Below are positions 15,905-24,138 of a stretch of DNA of 64,000 bases, one piece after another. This DNA is from an uncultured Bacteroidales bacterium. Its GTDB lineage: Bacteria; Bacteroidota; Bacteroidia; Bacteroidales; F082. Position 1 is the stretch's first letter; each line of letters begins with the position of its first letter. The stretch lies in the NCBI GenBank assembly GCA_937906455.1, contig CALCYT010000012.1:3979-67978 (forward strand), in the 5' to 3' direction. A program made the position numbers and the translations under genes. The notes beneath the pieces were generated by a model that searched no databases, was not told the origin of the DNA, and was given only the letters and a program-made list of their open reading frames with translations.

Positions 15905-17599
15905 ATGAAGTATTATAACATCCCGATTTTTTTACCCGAACTCGCATGTCCGTTCCGATGCGTTTATTGTAACCAGTTTAGCATTACAGGAAAACAAAAA
16001 CTGCCTGATATTCAAGAAGTTAAAAATACAATAGATAAATATCTTGATACTTTTAGGGAAGATGAACGGTTTGTTGAGGTGGCGTTTTTCGGCGGAAATT
16101 TCACGGGTCTGCCCGAAAAAATGCAGGATGATTTTCTGAGAATAGTGCAGCCGTACCTTGAAAAAGGCGTGATAAACGGCGTCAGATGCAGCACTCGTCC
16201 TGATTATATCGATGAGAAAAGGGTTGAAACCTTGAAGAGTTTCGGGATTCGTAACATTGAACTCGGGGCACAAACGACAAATGATGACATCTTACGTAAA
16301 TGTGGACGCGGACATACATTTAAAGATATAGAAAACGCCTCTCAAATCATTGTCAATGAGGGGATTACACTCGGTTTGCAGATGATGCTCGGCCTGCCGT
16401 TCGACAGCTTTGAGGATGATATGCAGACCGCTCGTGACATCGTCGGATTAGGCGCAAAAGAGACGAGAATATATCCTTGTATCGTGGTGAAAGACACTGA
16501 GTTGGAACGACTTTATAAAAATCATGAATATCAGCCGTTGTCGTTGGATGAGGCGGTCGAACAGTCGGCGACACTGTACGAATATTTCACTGAAAACGAC
16601 GTGAAAGTGCTGCGTATCGGACTTCACACCTCTGACGATTTGAACGGCGAGGCGTTTGTCGCAGGACCTTATCATAAAAATTTCGCTGAGATGGTCTTCA
16701 GTCGCGTCTGGAGTCATAAATTTGATAAAATCAAAGGCGACAAAACACTTGATTTTTTGCTTGAAGTGCCTGAAAATCAATTGAATCACGCGATAGGATA
16801 TAAGGGTGAGAACAAGAAAAAACTGGAAAAACGATATAAAAAGGTCGTCATTAGAAGTGATTCGTCATTGATACGCTTCGGTCGAAATGACATGTATGTC
16901 ATAGCAAGCGCCACAATGCCTGAAGAAGCGAAGAAATCGCTCTCGAAAATGGGTGAAGTTTTGTGGCTCGAACCTTCCGACAAGGCTTATCCTTCCATAT
17001 CTTCACACCCCGATATTTTCATTTTTTGCCATAACGAAAGACAATGTGAATCAATAGTTTGCGCGGAAAATGTCCATATTGATTTCCCTGAAAACATTGA
17101 TGTGGAAAAAGGCGAGAAACCTGTTGGTAAAAAATATCCCGAGACCTGTCATTATAATGCTGTCGGAGTTGGTAATATATTGATACATAATGCGTTATAT
17201 ACTGATTTTGCAATAAAAAACCTATATGGAAGAATATCAACAAAATCCGTGCAAATCAATGTGAATCAAGGATATACACGATGCAATTTGTTGGCGTTGA
17301 ATGAGAGCAATTACATCACCTCTGATTTGGGCATCAAAAAAGTGCTGGAATGGTATAAGTTCAATGTCTTTTACGTTGACCCGCGTCAGATTGCGCTTCC
17401 CGGACAAAAATACGGCTTCTTCCCGGGCTGTTGCGGCTTGGTTGACGACAATCTCGTGGTGTGTGGTTCGGTCAGCCGATTGAAAGAATGTAAGGAATTA
17501 CGCAAGTTTGTACGTCGTAATGGTATGAAAATAATCGAGTTATATAATGGCGACTTGATTGATGTCGGAAGCATTTTCTTTGTGCAATCCAAGGAATAA
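15905..17599 (+). CDS. Radical SAM protein (Elp3-like) fused to a DUF6873 GME-fold domain
   Basis: 564 residues. The N-terminal radical SAM domain (about 1-340) has the iron-sulfur motif C15-x3-C19-x2-C22 in ELACPFRCVYCNQ, then FFGGNFTGL and GLQMMLGLPFDSF, as in Elp3/HemN-like enzymes. The C-terminal part (about 365-560) contains NAVGVGNILIHNALY, VNQGYTRCNLLALNESNYI, IALPGQKYGFFPGCCG and LVVCGS, which I recognise as the DUF6873 family with a guanidino-modifying-enzyme-like fold. In other bacteria I know this domain as a separate protein. Substrate and reaction are unknown; tRNA or peptide modification is possible. Confidence 0.8.
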   Translation: MKYYNIPIFLPELACPFRCVYCNQFSITGKQKLPDIQEVKNTIDKYLDTFREDERFVEVAFFGGNFTGLPEKMQDDFLRIVQPYLEKGVINGVRCSTRPDYIDEKRVETLKSFGIRNIELGAQTTNDDILRKCGRGHTFKDIENASQIIVNEGITLGLQMMLGLPFDSFEDDMQTARDIVGLGAKETRIYPCIVVKDTELERLYKNHEYQPLSLDEAVEQSATLYEYFTENDVKVLRIGLHTSDDLNGEAFVAGPYHKNFAEMVFSRVWSHKFDKIKGDKTLDFLLEVPENQLNHAIGYKGENKKKLEKRYKKVVIRSDSSLIRFGRNDMYVIASATMPEEAKKSLSKMGEVLWLEPSDKAYPSISSHPDIFIFCHNERQCESIVCAENVHIDFPENIDVEKGEKPVGKKYPETCHYNAVGVGNILIHNALYTDFAIKNLYGRISTKSVQINVNQGYTRCNLLALNESNYITSDLGIKKVLEWYKFNVFYVDPRQIALPGQKYGFFPGCCGLVDDNLVVCGSVSRLKECKELRKFVRRNGMKIIELYNGDLIDVGSIFFVQSKE

Positions 17600-17604
17600 T
17601 TTCT

Positions 17605-17612
17605 TATTTTTG
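17605..17612 (+). promoter_or_regulatory. -7 promoter element of the U32 peptidase gene
   Basis: TATTTTTG followed by C, 13 nt before the TTG start at 17626. It lies just after the stop of the radical SAM gene, so the U32 gene probably has its own promoter. Confidence 0.5.
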
Positions 17613-17625
17613 CAAAAAATTCGTC

Positions 17626-19551
17626 TTGAAAAAAATAGAGCTTCTGTCACCGGCAAAAAACCTCGAAGTGGGTATCGCAGCCATCAACCATGGTGCTGAT
17701 GCGGTGTATATAGGCGGTCCGGGCTTCGGCGCGCGCGAGAAAGCGGGCAACAGCATCGGCGACATCGCTAAACTGTGCGACCATGCCGCCACTTACGATG
17801 CCAAAGTCTATGTGACGCTTAATACCTTGTTGTTTGACAACGAGTTAGAACAAGCGCGCAAAATCGCTTGGGACTGCTACAATGCAGGTGTCGATGCCCT
17901 CATAGTGCAGGATATGGCACTTCTGATGATGGATATGCCACCGATTGCGCTGCATGCCTCCACACAATGCCATAACGCAACACCGGAGAAAGTGAAGTTT
18001 CTCGAAGACGTCGGATTTCAACAAGTTGTACTTGCAAGAGAACTGAGTATCAATGAGATAAAGGAAATTAGAGCGAAAACCACTGTGCCATTGGAGTTCT
18101 TCGTGCATGGTGCCTTGTGCGTGAGCTACAGCGGACAGTGCTATCTGAGCCATGTCATCGGACATCGTTCCGCTAACAGGGGTGCCTGCGCACAGCCTTG
18201 CCGACTGAAATGGAATCTTGAGGATGAAGAGGGTAACACGTTGATAGCCAACCGTCATCTGCTGTCGTTGCGCGACATGAACAACTCAAAAAACATTGCG
18301 GAACTGATTGATGCCGGAATCACTTCGTTTAAAATCGAGGGACGCCTCAAAGACGCTGATTATGTGAAGAATACGACGGCGTTTTATCGTCAGGCTCTTG
18401 ACAAAATCATCGAGCGTCGCCATGATTTGGAGCGTGCCTCTCGAGGTGTCTCAACACCTTCATTCGTTCCTAACCTCGAGAAATCGTTTTCGCGCGGATT
18501 TACTGACTATTTCATTTATGGAAGACAAAAAAACATTGATGCTCCGTTCACCCCAAAATCAATGGGAGAATATATCGGCGAGATCATCAAAATAAATGGT
18601 AAACGTGTGACTGTCAACTTGTTAGATGGAATCGCCCTTCACAACGGTGACGGCCTCTGTTTTCTGGATGAAAACAAAGAACTGCAAGGATTTAATGTGA
18701 ATGGGATGGAAGGTAACGTGATTTTGGCTTCATCACCTGTGTCGTCATTTCGACTGGAGCGCAACGAAGCGAAACGGAATGGGGAAATTCTCCAACAACG
18801 CAAGCTTTCGAGTAAAAAGGATTTCTCGACTTCACTCCGTTCCGCTCGAAATGACAAATTATATCGCAATCTTGACATTGTCTGGCAGAAATCCGTTGAA
18901 AACTCCAACGGCAGCCGAAAAATTGCAATCAAATTGCAAGCAACAGATGCCCTTGACGGTCTGCAACTATCAGCAATTGTTGGCGGTGACGTTTATGCAA
19001 GTGTTGAGATAAAATGCCCCAAAGACATCGCGAAAAATCCCGAGAAAGCGCTCGAAAACATCCGCACAAAGCTGTCGCAATGGGGTGACACAAAATTTTC
19101 TGTTGAATCGGTTGACATTGGTTTTCAACAGATTTATTTCATCCCGAATTCCGTTTTGGGAGAATTGAAACGCCAGTTGGTGACGAAATTGGAGAAATCG
19201 TTGATTGAACAGCATGTAGAGACGCGACGTGCCAAGTCCGAACGGCAAACCATATCACAATCAAATTGTCCCGACACATCATTGTCGTTTTCTGCCAACG
19301 TCACCAATTCATTGTCTCGTCAATTCTATGAAAATCATGGTGTTACGCATATTGAAGACGGTCTGGAAAAAACCATGCCATTTAGTGAAATAGTGGTGAT
19401 GACAACGAAACATTGCATCCGATATTCCAACGGATTGTGCGCCAAAGAAATCGGAAAACCTGCCACACCTTTATATATTAGCAACGAACACGGCCGTTTT
19501 CGTCTTGATTTTGATTGTAAAAATTGTTGCATGAAGGTAGTCAATATTTAA
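17626..19551 (+). CDS. U32 family peptidase / TrhP-like tRNA hydroxylation protein with inserted repeat
   Basis: 641 residues from a TTG start at 17626; the next residues KKIELLSPAKNLEVGIAAIN are the usual family N-terminus. Visible motifs are GADAVYIGGPGFGARE, LHASTQCHN, FVHGALCVSYSGQC and the cysteine cluster NRGACAQPCR near residue 188, which in characterised relatives (TrhP/YegQ, RlhA) serves prephenate-dependent RNA hydroxylation and probably binds iron-sulfur. A DUF3656-like C-terminal part follows. Residues about 373-410 (RLERNEAKRNGEILQQ and onward) are encoded by a palindromic genomic repeat inserted without breaking the frame. Confidence 0.88.
   Translation: MKKIELLSPAKNLEVGIAAINHGADAVYIGGPGFGAREKAGNSIGDIAKLCDHAATYDAKVYVTLNTLLFDNELEQARKIAWDCYNAGVDALIVQDMALLMMDMPPIALHASTQCHNATPEKVKFLEDVGFQQVVLARELSINEIKEIRAKTTVPLEFFVHGALCVSYSGQCYLSHVIGHRSANRGACAQPCRLKWNLEDEEGNTLIANRHLLSLRDMNNSKNIAELIDAGITSFKIEGRLKDADYVKNTTAFYRQALDKIIERRHDLERASRGVSTPSFVPNLEKSFSRGFTDYFIYGRQKNIDAPFTPKSMGEYIGEIIKINGKRVTVNLLDGIALHNGDGLCFLDENKELQGFNVNGMEGNVILASSPVSSFRLERNEAKRNGEILQQRKLSSKKDFSTSLRSARNDKLYRNLDIVWQKSVENSNGSRKIAIKLQATDALDGLQLSAIVGGDVYASVEIKCPKDIAKNPEKALENIRTKLSQWGDTKFSVESVDIGFQQIYFIPNSVLGELKRQLVTKLEKSLIEQHVETRRAKSERQTISQSNCPDTSLSFSANVTNSLSRQFYENHGVTHIEDGLEKTMPFSEIVVMTTKHCIRYSNGLCAKEIGKPATPLYISNEHGRFRLDFDCKNCCMKVVNI
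18743..18855. repeat. Palindromic repeat inserted inside the U32 peptidase gene
   Basis: The left arm starts CGTCATTTCGACTGGAGCG and ends in GGGGAAATTCTCC (18743-18793). The right arm, starting GGATTTCTCGACTTCACTCC and ending CGAAATGACA (18819-18855), is its imperfect inverted copy. Arms of the same family recur after pheT (63000-63085). This sequence type is a widespread intergenic repeat in Bacteroidetes genomes; here it lies within a gene and is translated in frame. Confidence 0.85.
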
Positions 19552-19559
19552 AAAATTTG

Positions 19560-19567
19560 TAAATTTG
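19560..19567 (+). promoter_or_regulatory. -7 promoter element of aspS
   Basis: TAAATTTG followed by C, 27 nt before the aspS ATG. Confidence 0.5.
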
Positions 19568-19594
19568 CAATTTTATAGAAAATAAAAACAAACT

Positions 19595-21355
19595 ATGTTT
19601 AGAACTCATACATGTGGTGAACTTCGCATGGCCAATGTTGGTCAGGAAGTTACTTTGAGCGGCTGGGTGCAGCGTGTTCGTGACAAGGGTGCCCTGCTGT
19701 GGATTGATTTGCGTGACAGATATGGCATCACGCAACTGTTTATGCAAGAAGGAGTTAGCTCGGCTGAGACGATGAAGACAGCCCGTGAAATCGGACGAGA
19801 GTTTGTCATCCAGGCTAAAGGCGTCGTGGTGGAACGCGAGTCGAAAAACCCCAAGAACCCGACAGGCGACATCGAGCTGAAAGTTGAAAGCCTAAAGGTG
19901 TTGACTGCCTCCAAGGTGCCTCCATTCACCATCGAAGACGTCAGCGACGGCGGCGACGACATCCGCATGAAATACCGCTACCTCGACTTACGCCGTAACC
20001 CTATCAAGAACAATATCATTCTGCGTCATAAAATGGCACAGGAGGTGCGTAAGTATTTGTCGGACAACGGCTTTCTTGAGATTGAGACACCTTGTCTGAT
20101 TAAATCGACACCTGAAGGCGCCCGTGACTTCGTGGTGCCGTCGCGCATGAACCCGGGCGAGTTCTACGCCCTGCCACAGTCGCCACAGCAGTTCAAGCAG
20201 CTCCTCATGGTGGCCGGCTTCGACCGCTATTTCCAGATTGTGCGATGCTTCCGCGACGAAGACCTCCGCGCTGACCGTCAGCCTGAGTTCACACAGATCG
20301 ACTGCGAGATGTCGTTTGTGGAGCAGGAAGATGTAATCAACATGTTCGAGGGCTTGGCAAAACACCTGTTCAAGACCATCAAAGGCATCGAGTTCGGCGA
20401 TTTCCCGAGAATAACCTGGCACGACGCAATGAAATATTACGGCAGCGACAAGCCCGACATCCGCTTCGGGATGAAGTTTGTGGAACTCAACGATGTGGCG
20501 AAAGGTCATGGCTTCTCGGTGTTCGACGAGGCCGAGCTGGTGGTAGCCATCAACGCTGAAGGCTGCGCCAACTACACCCGCAAGCAGACCGACGCACTCA
20601 CGGACTTCGTGAAACGTCCGCAGGTGGGTGCCAAAGGCCTTGTCTATGTGAAATACAACGAAGACGGCACTATCAAGTCGTCGGTTGACAAGTTCTACAC
20701 TCCTGAGGTTTTGAAGACATGGCTCGACAGATGTAACGCCAAACCTGGCGATATGCTGTTGATACTCAGTGGTAAAGCCATGCCGACGAGAGTTCAGATG
20801 AACGCATTGCGTCTCGAGATGGGCAACCAGCTCGGCTTGCGTGACCCTAAGGTGTATAAGCCATTGTGGGTCATCGACTTCCCGCTTTTGGAGTGGGATG
20901 AGGAAACACAACGTTTTTATGCTATGCATCACCCATTCACGGCACCGAAGCCTGAAGATGAGTATCTTCTCGACCAGCCGGAGAAATGGGGTGAGGTCCG
21001 TGCCAACGCTTACGATATCGTGCTTAACGGCACAGAGGTCGGCGGCGGCTCGGTGCGTATCCACGACAAGAACCTGCAGAAGAAGATGTTCCATACCCTC
21101 GGCTTCACCGACGAGAAGGCTCAGGAGCAGTTCGGCTTCCTGATGAACGCCTTCGAATACGGAGCACCGCCACACGCCGGTCTCGCCTTCGGCTTCGACC
21201 GTCTCTGCTCGCTCTTCGGCGGTCAGGACTCAATCCGCGACTTCATCGCATTCCCAAAGAATAACCAGGGACGCGATGTCATGGCGGAATCACCCTCGCC
21301 GATTGCACAGGAGCAGTTGGATGAGTTGCAGATTAAACTTGATTTAAAGATTTAA
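19595..21355 (+). CDS. aspS: Aspartyl-tRNA synthetase
   Basis: 586 residues, the normal length of the bacterial-type enzyme. It charges tRNA-Asp with aspartate. The N-terminal OB-fold anticodon-binding domain (VTLSGWVQRVRDKGALLWID) is followed by the class II core with FLEIETPCLIKSTPEGARDF, the QSPQQFKQLLMVAGFDRYFQ block, motif 2 RCFRDEDLRADRQPEFTQID and motif 3 GLAFGFDRLCSLFGG. The bacterial GAD insertion domain lies between. The stop codon lies inside an AT-rich repeat that also flanks the following four-helix-bundle gene. Confidence 0.97.
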   Translation: MFRTHTCGELRMANVGQEVTLSGWVQRVRDKGALLWIDLRDRYGITQLFMQEGVSSAETMKTAREIGREFVIQAKGVVVERESKNPKNPTGDIELKVESLKVLTASKVPPFTIEDVSDGGDDIRMKYRYLDLRRNPIKNNIILRHKMAQEVRKYLSDNGFLEIETPCLIKSTPEGARDFVVPSRMNPGEFYALPQSPQQFKQLLMVAGFDRYFQIVRCFRDEDLRADRQPEFTQIDCEMSFVEQEDVINMFEGLAKHLFKTIKGIEFGDFPRITWHDAMKYYGSDKPDIRFGMKFVELNDVAKGHGFSVFDEAELVVAINAEGCANYTRKQTDALTDFVKRPQVGAKGLVYVKYNEDGTIKSSVDKFYTPEVLKTWLDRCNAKPGDMLLILSGKAMPTRVQMNALRLEMGNQLGLRDPKVYKPLWVIDFPLLEWDEETQRFYAMHHPFTAPKPEDEYLLDQPEKWGEVRANAYDIVLNGTEVGGGSVRIHDKNLQKKMFHTLGFTDEKAQEQFGFLMNAFEYGAPPHAGLAFGFDRLCSLFGGQDSIRDFIAFPKNNQGRDVMAESPSPIAQEQLDELQIKLDLKI

Positions 21356-21374
21356 AATTTAAGATTTAAAATTG
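21341..21374. repeat. AT-rich short repeat at the aspS/four-helix-bundle junction
   Basis: GATTTAAA occurs three times within 34 bp (21341, 21349, 21363) with short A/T spacers. The repeat supplies the aspS stop codon (TAA at 21353) and runs up to the TTG start of the next gene at 21372. Confidence 0.65.
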
Positions 21375-21761
21375 GCTAGTTATAAAAGATTTGAGGATTT
21401 ACCAATTTGGCAGAAAGCTCGTTCTTTTTCAAAGAAAATTTTTGAAATTACTTTGGAGGACAAGTTTTCTAAAGAATTTAGATTATGTTCTCAAATTAGA
21501 GCGGCTTCTGGTTCAATAATGGATAATATTGCTGAGGGCTTTGAAAGAAATGGAAATGGTGAATTTAAACAATTTTTATATATAGCCAAAGGTTCTTGTG
21601 GAGAAACAAGAAGTCAAATATATAGAGCTTTTGATTATGGTTTTATATCTGAAAAACAGTTTGAAGAAGTGAAATCATTGTCAGAAGAAATATCCAAATC
21701 AATAAATAGTTTTATAGATTATTTGAGTAATACAGAAATAAAAGGCACGAAATTTAAATAA
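21372..21761 (+). CDS. Four-helix-bundle protein (23S rRNA intervening-sequence protein family)
   Basis: 129 residues from a TTG start. The family pattern is clear: YKRFEDLPIWQKARSFSKKI, QIRAASGSIMDNIAEGFER, EFKQFLYIAKGSCGETRSQI and a final helix. Members occur in 23S rRNA intervening sequences and, as the Avd relative, in diversity-generating retroelements; here neither context is present. The gene is far richer in A/T than aspS and pfkA on either side, and it is bounded on both sides by short AT-rich repeats. This suggests a small cassette inserted between housekeeping genes. Molecular function is unknown. Confidence 0.88.
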   Translation: MASYKRFEDLPIWQKARSFSKKIFEITLEDKFSKEFRLCSQIRAASGSIMDNIAEGFERNGNGEFKQFLYIAKGSCGETRSQIYRAFDYGFISEKQFEEVKSLSEEISKSINSFIDYLSNTEIKGTKFK

Positions 21762-21785
21762 TTTTGAATTTTGAATTTTGAATTA
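21761..21785. repeat. 7-bp tandem repeat ATTTTGA x3 after the four-helix-bundle gene
   Basis: Three exact heptamers ATTTTGA at 21761-21781 plus ATTA begin on the last base of the gene's stop codon and end 6 bp before the pfkA ATG. Confidence 0.75.
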
Positions 21786-21790
21786 GAATT

Positions 21791-22885
21791 ATGAAACGAC
21801 TTTTAATAACAACCGGTGGCGGCGACTGCCCTGGACTGAATGCGGTGATTCGCGCCATAGTGAAACGCGCGGCGCAGGAGAAGGACTGGGAGGTGCTCGG
21901 CAGCATCCAGGCTTTCAACGGAATCCTCTGGGAACCACAGGAGATAGTGCGCCTCACACCTGAGGTGGTGCGCGGAATACATTTCCGTGGCGGAACAATA
22001 ATAGAGACGACAAACAAAGGCGGCCCGTTCACATGGCCCGTCAAGAAAAACGACGGCACATGGGAAATCGTGGACCGCTCCGATGAGATGATTCGCCGAC
22101 TCGAATACATGGGCGTGGATTGCGTCATCAACATCGGCGGCGACGGCTCACAGCGTATCTCACAGAAGCTGTACGAGAAGGGCTTGAACATCATCGGTGT
22201 GCCTAAGACCATCGACAACGACCTCTCGATGACTGACTGCACATTCGGCTTCCAGACCGCAGTGCAGATTGCCACCGAAGCCGTTGATAAGTTAGTCACC
22301 ACCGCGGCGTCGCATAATAGAGTGTTCGTACTTGAAGTCATGGGTCGCGACGCCGGCTGGATCGCGCTTAATGCAGCAATAGCTGGCGGTGCCGAGGTGT
22401 GCCTGCTGCCTGAGTTCCCATACGATGTCAATATCGTGAAGGCTCGTCTTGAAGAGCGTTTCCACAACGACAGAGGCCATGCCATCGTGGTCATCAGCGA
22501 GGGAGCGAAGCCTAAAGACGGCACACAGATTTTCACCAAGAGCAACGAGCCGGGCTACGAGAACGTGAAGCTCGGTGGCATCGGGGTGAAGTTCATCGAA
22601 CAGATGAAAGCTGCTGGCTTTGAACACGATATGCGTGAGACGACACTCGGTCACCTGCAGCGCGGAGGCGTGCCTATCGCCTACGACAGAGTGCTGGCGG
22701 CACAGTTCGGCGTGAAGGCGTTTGAGATGGTGCTTAACAAGGAATACGGTCACATGGTGGCTTATCGTCATCCGAATGTGATAAGTGTGCCAATAAAAGA
22801 CGCTGTGGCGAAGATGAACTTCGTGGAGCCTGACAGCGACCTCATCCGCACAGCAAAAGGACTGAACATCTCTTTGGGAATCTAA
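21791..22885 (+). CDS. pfkA: 6-phosphofructokinase
   Basis: 364 residues of the group A phosphofructokinase family: TTGGGDCPGLNAVIRAIVKR at the start, NIGGDGSQR, VPKTIDNDLSMTDCTFGFQT and VMGRDAGWIAL. It phosphorylates fructose 6-phosphate in glycolysis. After GGD there is Gly (usual for ATP use), while the residue before TIDND is Lys (PKTIDND, usual for pyrophosphate-dependent enzymes, where ATP enzymes have Gly). The phosphoryl donor is therefore not decided by sequence. The gene converges with rodA and overlaps it by 4 bp. Confidence 0.93.
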   Translation: MKRLLITTGGGDCPGLNAVIRAIVKRAAQEKDWEVLGSIQAFNGILWEPQEIVRLTPEVVRGIHFRGGTIIETTNKGGPFTWPVKKNDGTWEIVDRSDEMIRRLEYMGVDCVINIGGDGSQRISQKLYEKGLNIIGVPKTIDNDLSMTDCTFGFQTAVQIATEAVDKLVTTAASHNRVFVLEVMGRDAGWIALNAAIAGGAEVCLLPEFPYDVNIVKARLEERFHNDRGHAIVVISEGAKPKDGTQIFTKSNEPGYENVKLGGIGVKFIEQMKAAGFEHDMRETTLGHLQRGGVPIAYDRVLAAQFGVKAFEMVLNKEYGHMVAYRHPNVISVPIKDAVAKMNFVEPDSDLIRTAKGLNISLGI

Positions 22886-24138
22886 AGGATATTCATCCGA
22901 TTGGCGTCTTGCTTCAAAAACACGAACAACATTATAGAGAACATCAAGAGGCTTGAGCCTCCGTAACTTAGGAATGGCAACGGGATGCCGATGACAGGCA
23001 CTAATCCTATTGTCATTCCTATATTTATTGCAAAATGGAAGAAAAAGATACAGGCGATGCCGTAACCATAAATCCTGCTGAATGGTGAACGTTGTCGTTC
23101 TGATAAGTGTATGATTCTCAATACTAAAGAAAGATATAGGATAACCAGCAGGCAACTCCCTACAAAGCCTGTCTCCTCGCCTATGGTGCAGAAAATGAAG
23201 TCGGTGTGTTGCTCGGGAACGAAATTGTATTTCGTCATGGTGCCGTTGAGGTAGCCTTTACCGGAGAAACCTCCTGAACCTATGGCAATCATTGACTGAT
23301 TCAGATTGTATCCAACACCTTTGGTGTCGTACTCTTGCCCCAAAATGATATTGATTCGGGTCTGCTGATGGGGCTTTAACACGTGATGGAACGCAAAATC
23401 TACGGAGAAGACAAAAGCACTTGAGACGATGAGAATGACCGTCAGCAGCCAGATGTTTTTCTTCGTGCGGTCAATCAAAAGAAGGAAAAACGCATAAAGA
23501 ACGACAAGTCCAATCATTATGTACCACTTTGACACACAAAGAGATAGTACAAAAAGCGTGGCTGCCGCCAATCCTATGAGAAGGATTTTTCCGCCCATGC
23601 CTTCGCGATAAAGCACCAACAAAAAGATGATGAACACTGACGCGGAACCGGCATCGCCTTGTGCCAAAATGAGCAACATGGGTATTAAAACGATGCCGTA
23701 AGCGACGAGTCTCGTTTTTAGTTTCGACGGGTCAGTGTCGATTTTTCCAAGATAATGCGCCAATGCCAATGCCGTGCCGAACTTGGCAAATTCTGAAGGT
23801 TGAAAAGAGATGGGACCGATTTGAATCCATGAGGTGGAACCGGATATTTTAGTGCCTACAAACAATACCAACAGCAGACAAATCAGCGAAAGACCGTATA
23901 TCACGTATGCAAAAGCGTTGAAAAACTTGGCGTCGATTAGTAATATCACGAAGCCTACCAAGAGGCTGACACCTATGAAAACTAATTGTTTGCCATAGTT
24001 TTGCGACACGTCCCAGATATGCGGGTGCGCTTCGTTGAAAGCCGCCGCGTAGATGCTGAGAAGCCCTATCGTCACAAGAGCTAAGTATATGATTAACAGC
24101 CAGATGTCAATTTTTCCTATAATTTTGTTGCTTCTCAT
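22882..24138 (-). CDS. rodA: Rod shape-determining protein RodA (SEDS glycosyltransferase)
   Basis: 418 residues with about ten hydrophobic segments. SEDS motifs are visible: WIQIGPISFQPSEFAKFGTA, GGFSGKGYLNGTMTKYNFVP, EQHTDFIFCTIGEETGFVG and PLPFLSYGGSSLL. RodA polymerises peptidoglycan glycan strands at the inner membrane together with its class B PBP, which is encoded immediately upstream with a 4-bp overlap. mreBCD are not in the window. Confidence 0.95.
   Translation of the reverse strand: MRSNKIIGKIDIWLLIIYLALVTIGLLSIYAAAFNEAHPHIWDVSQNYGKQLVFIGVSLLVGFVILLIDAKFFNAFAYVIYGLSLICLLLVLFVGTKISGSTSWIQIGPISFQPSEFAKFGTALALAHYLGKIDTDPSKLKTRLVAYGIVLIPMLLILAQGDAGSASVFIIFLLVLYREGMGGKILLIGLAAATLFVLSLCVSKWYIMIGLVVLYAFFLLLIDRTKKNIWLLTVILIVSSAFVFSVDFAFHHVLKPHQQTRINIILGQEYDTKGVGYNLNQSMIAIGSGGFSGKGYLNGTMTKYNFVPEQHTDFIFCTIGEETGFVGSCLLVILYLSLVLRIIHLSERQRSPFSRIYGYGIACIFFFHFAINIGMTIGLVPVIGIPLPFLSYGGSSLLMFSIMLFVFLKQDANRMNIL

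Noticed and set aside
19988..21175. A 395-codon open frame antisense to aspS
   Set aside because: It lies wholly opposite a certain gene and has no recognisable motif, signal or promoter; it mirrors the codon usage of aspS. The same applies to long antisense frames over pheT, atpA, groEL, the LRR gene and HMG-CoA reductase.
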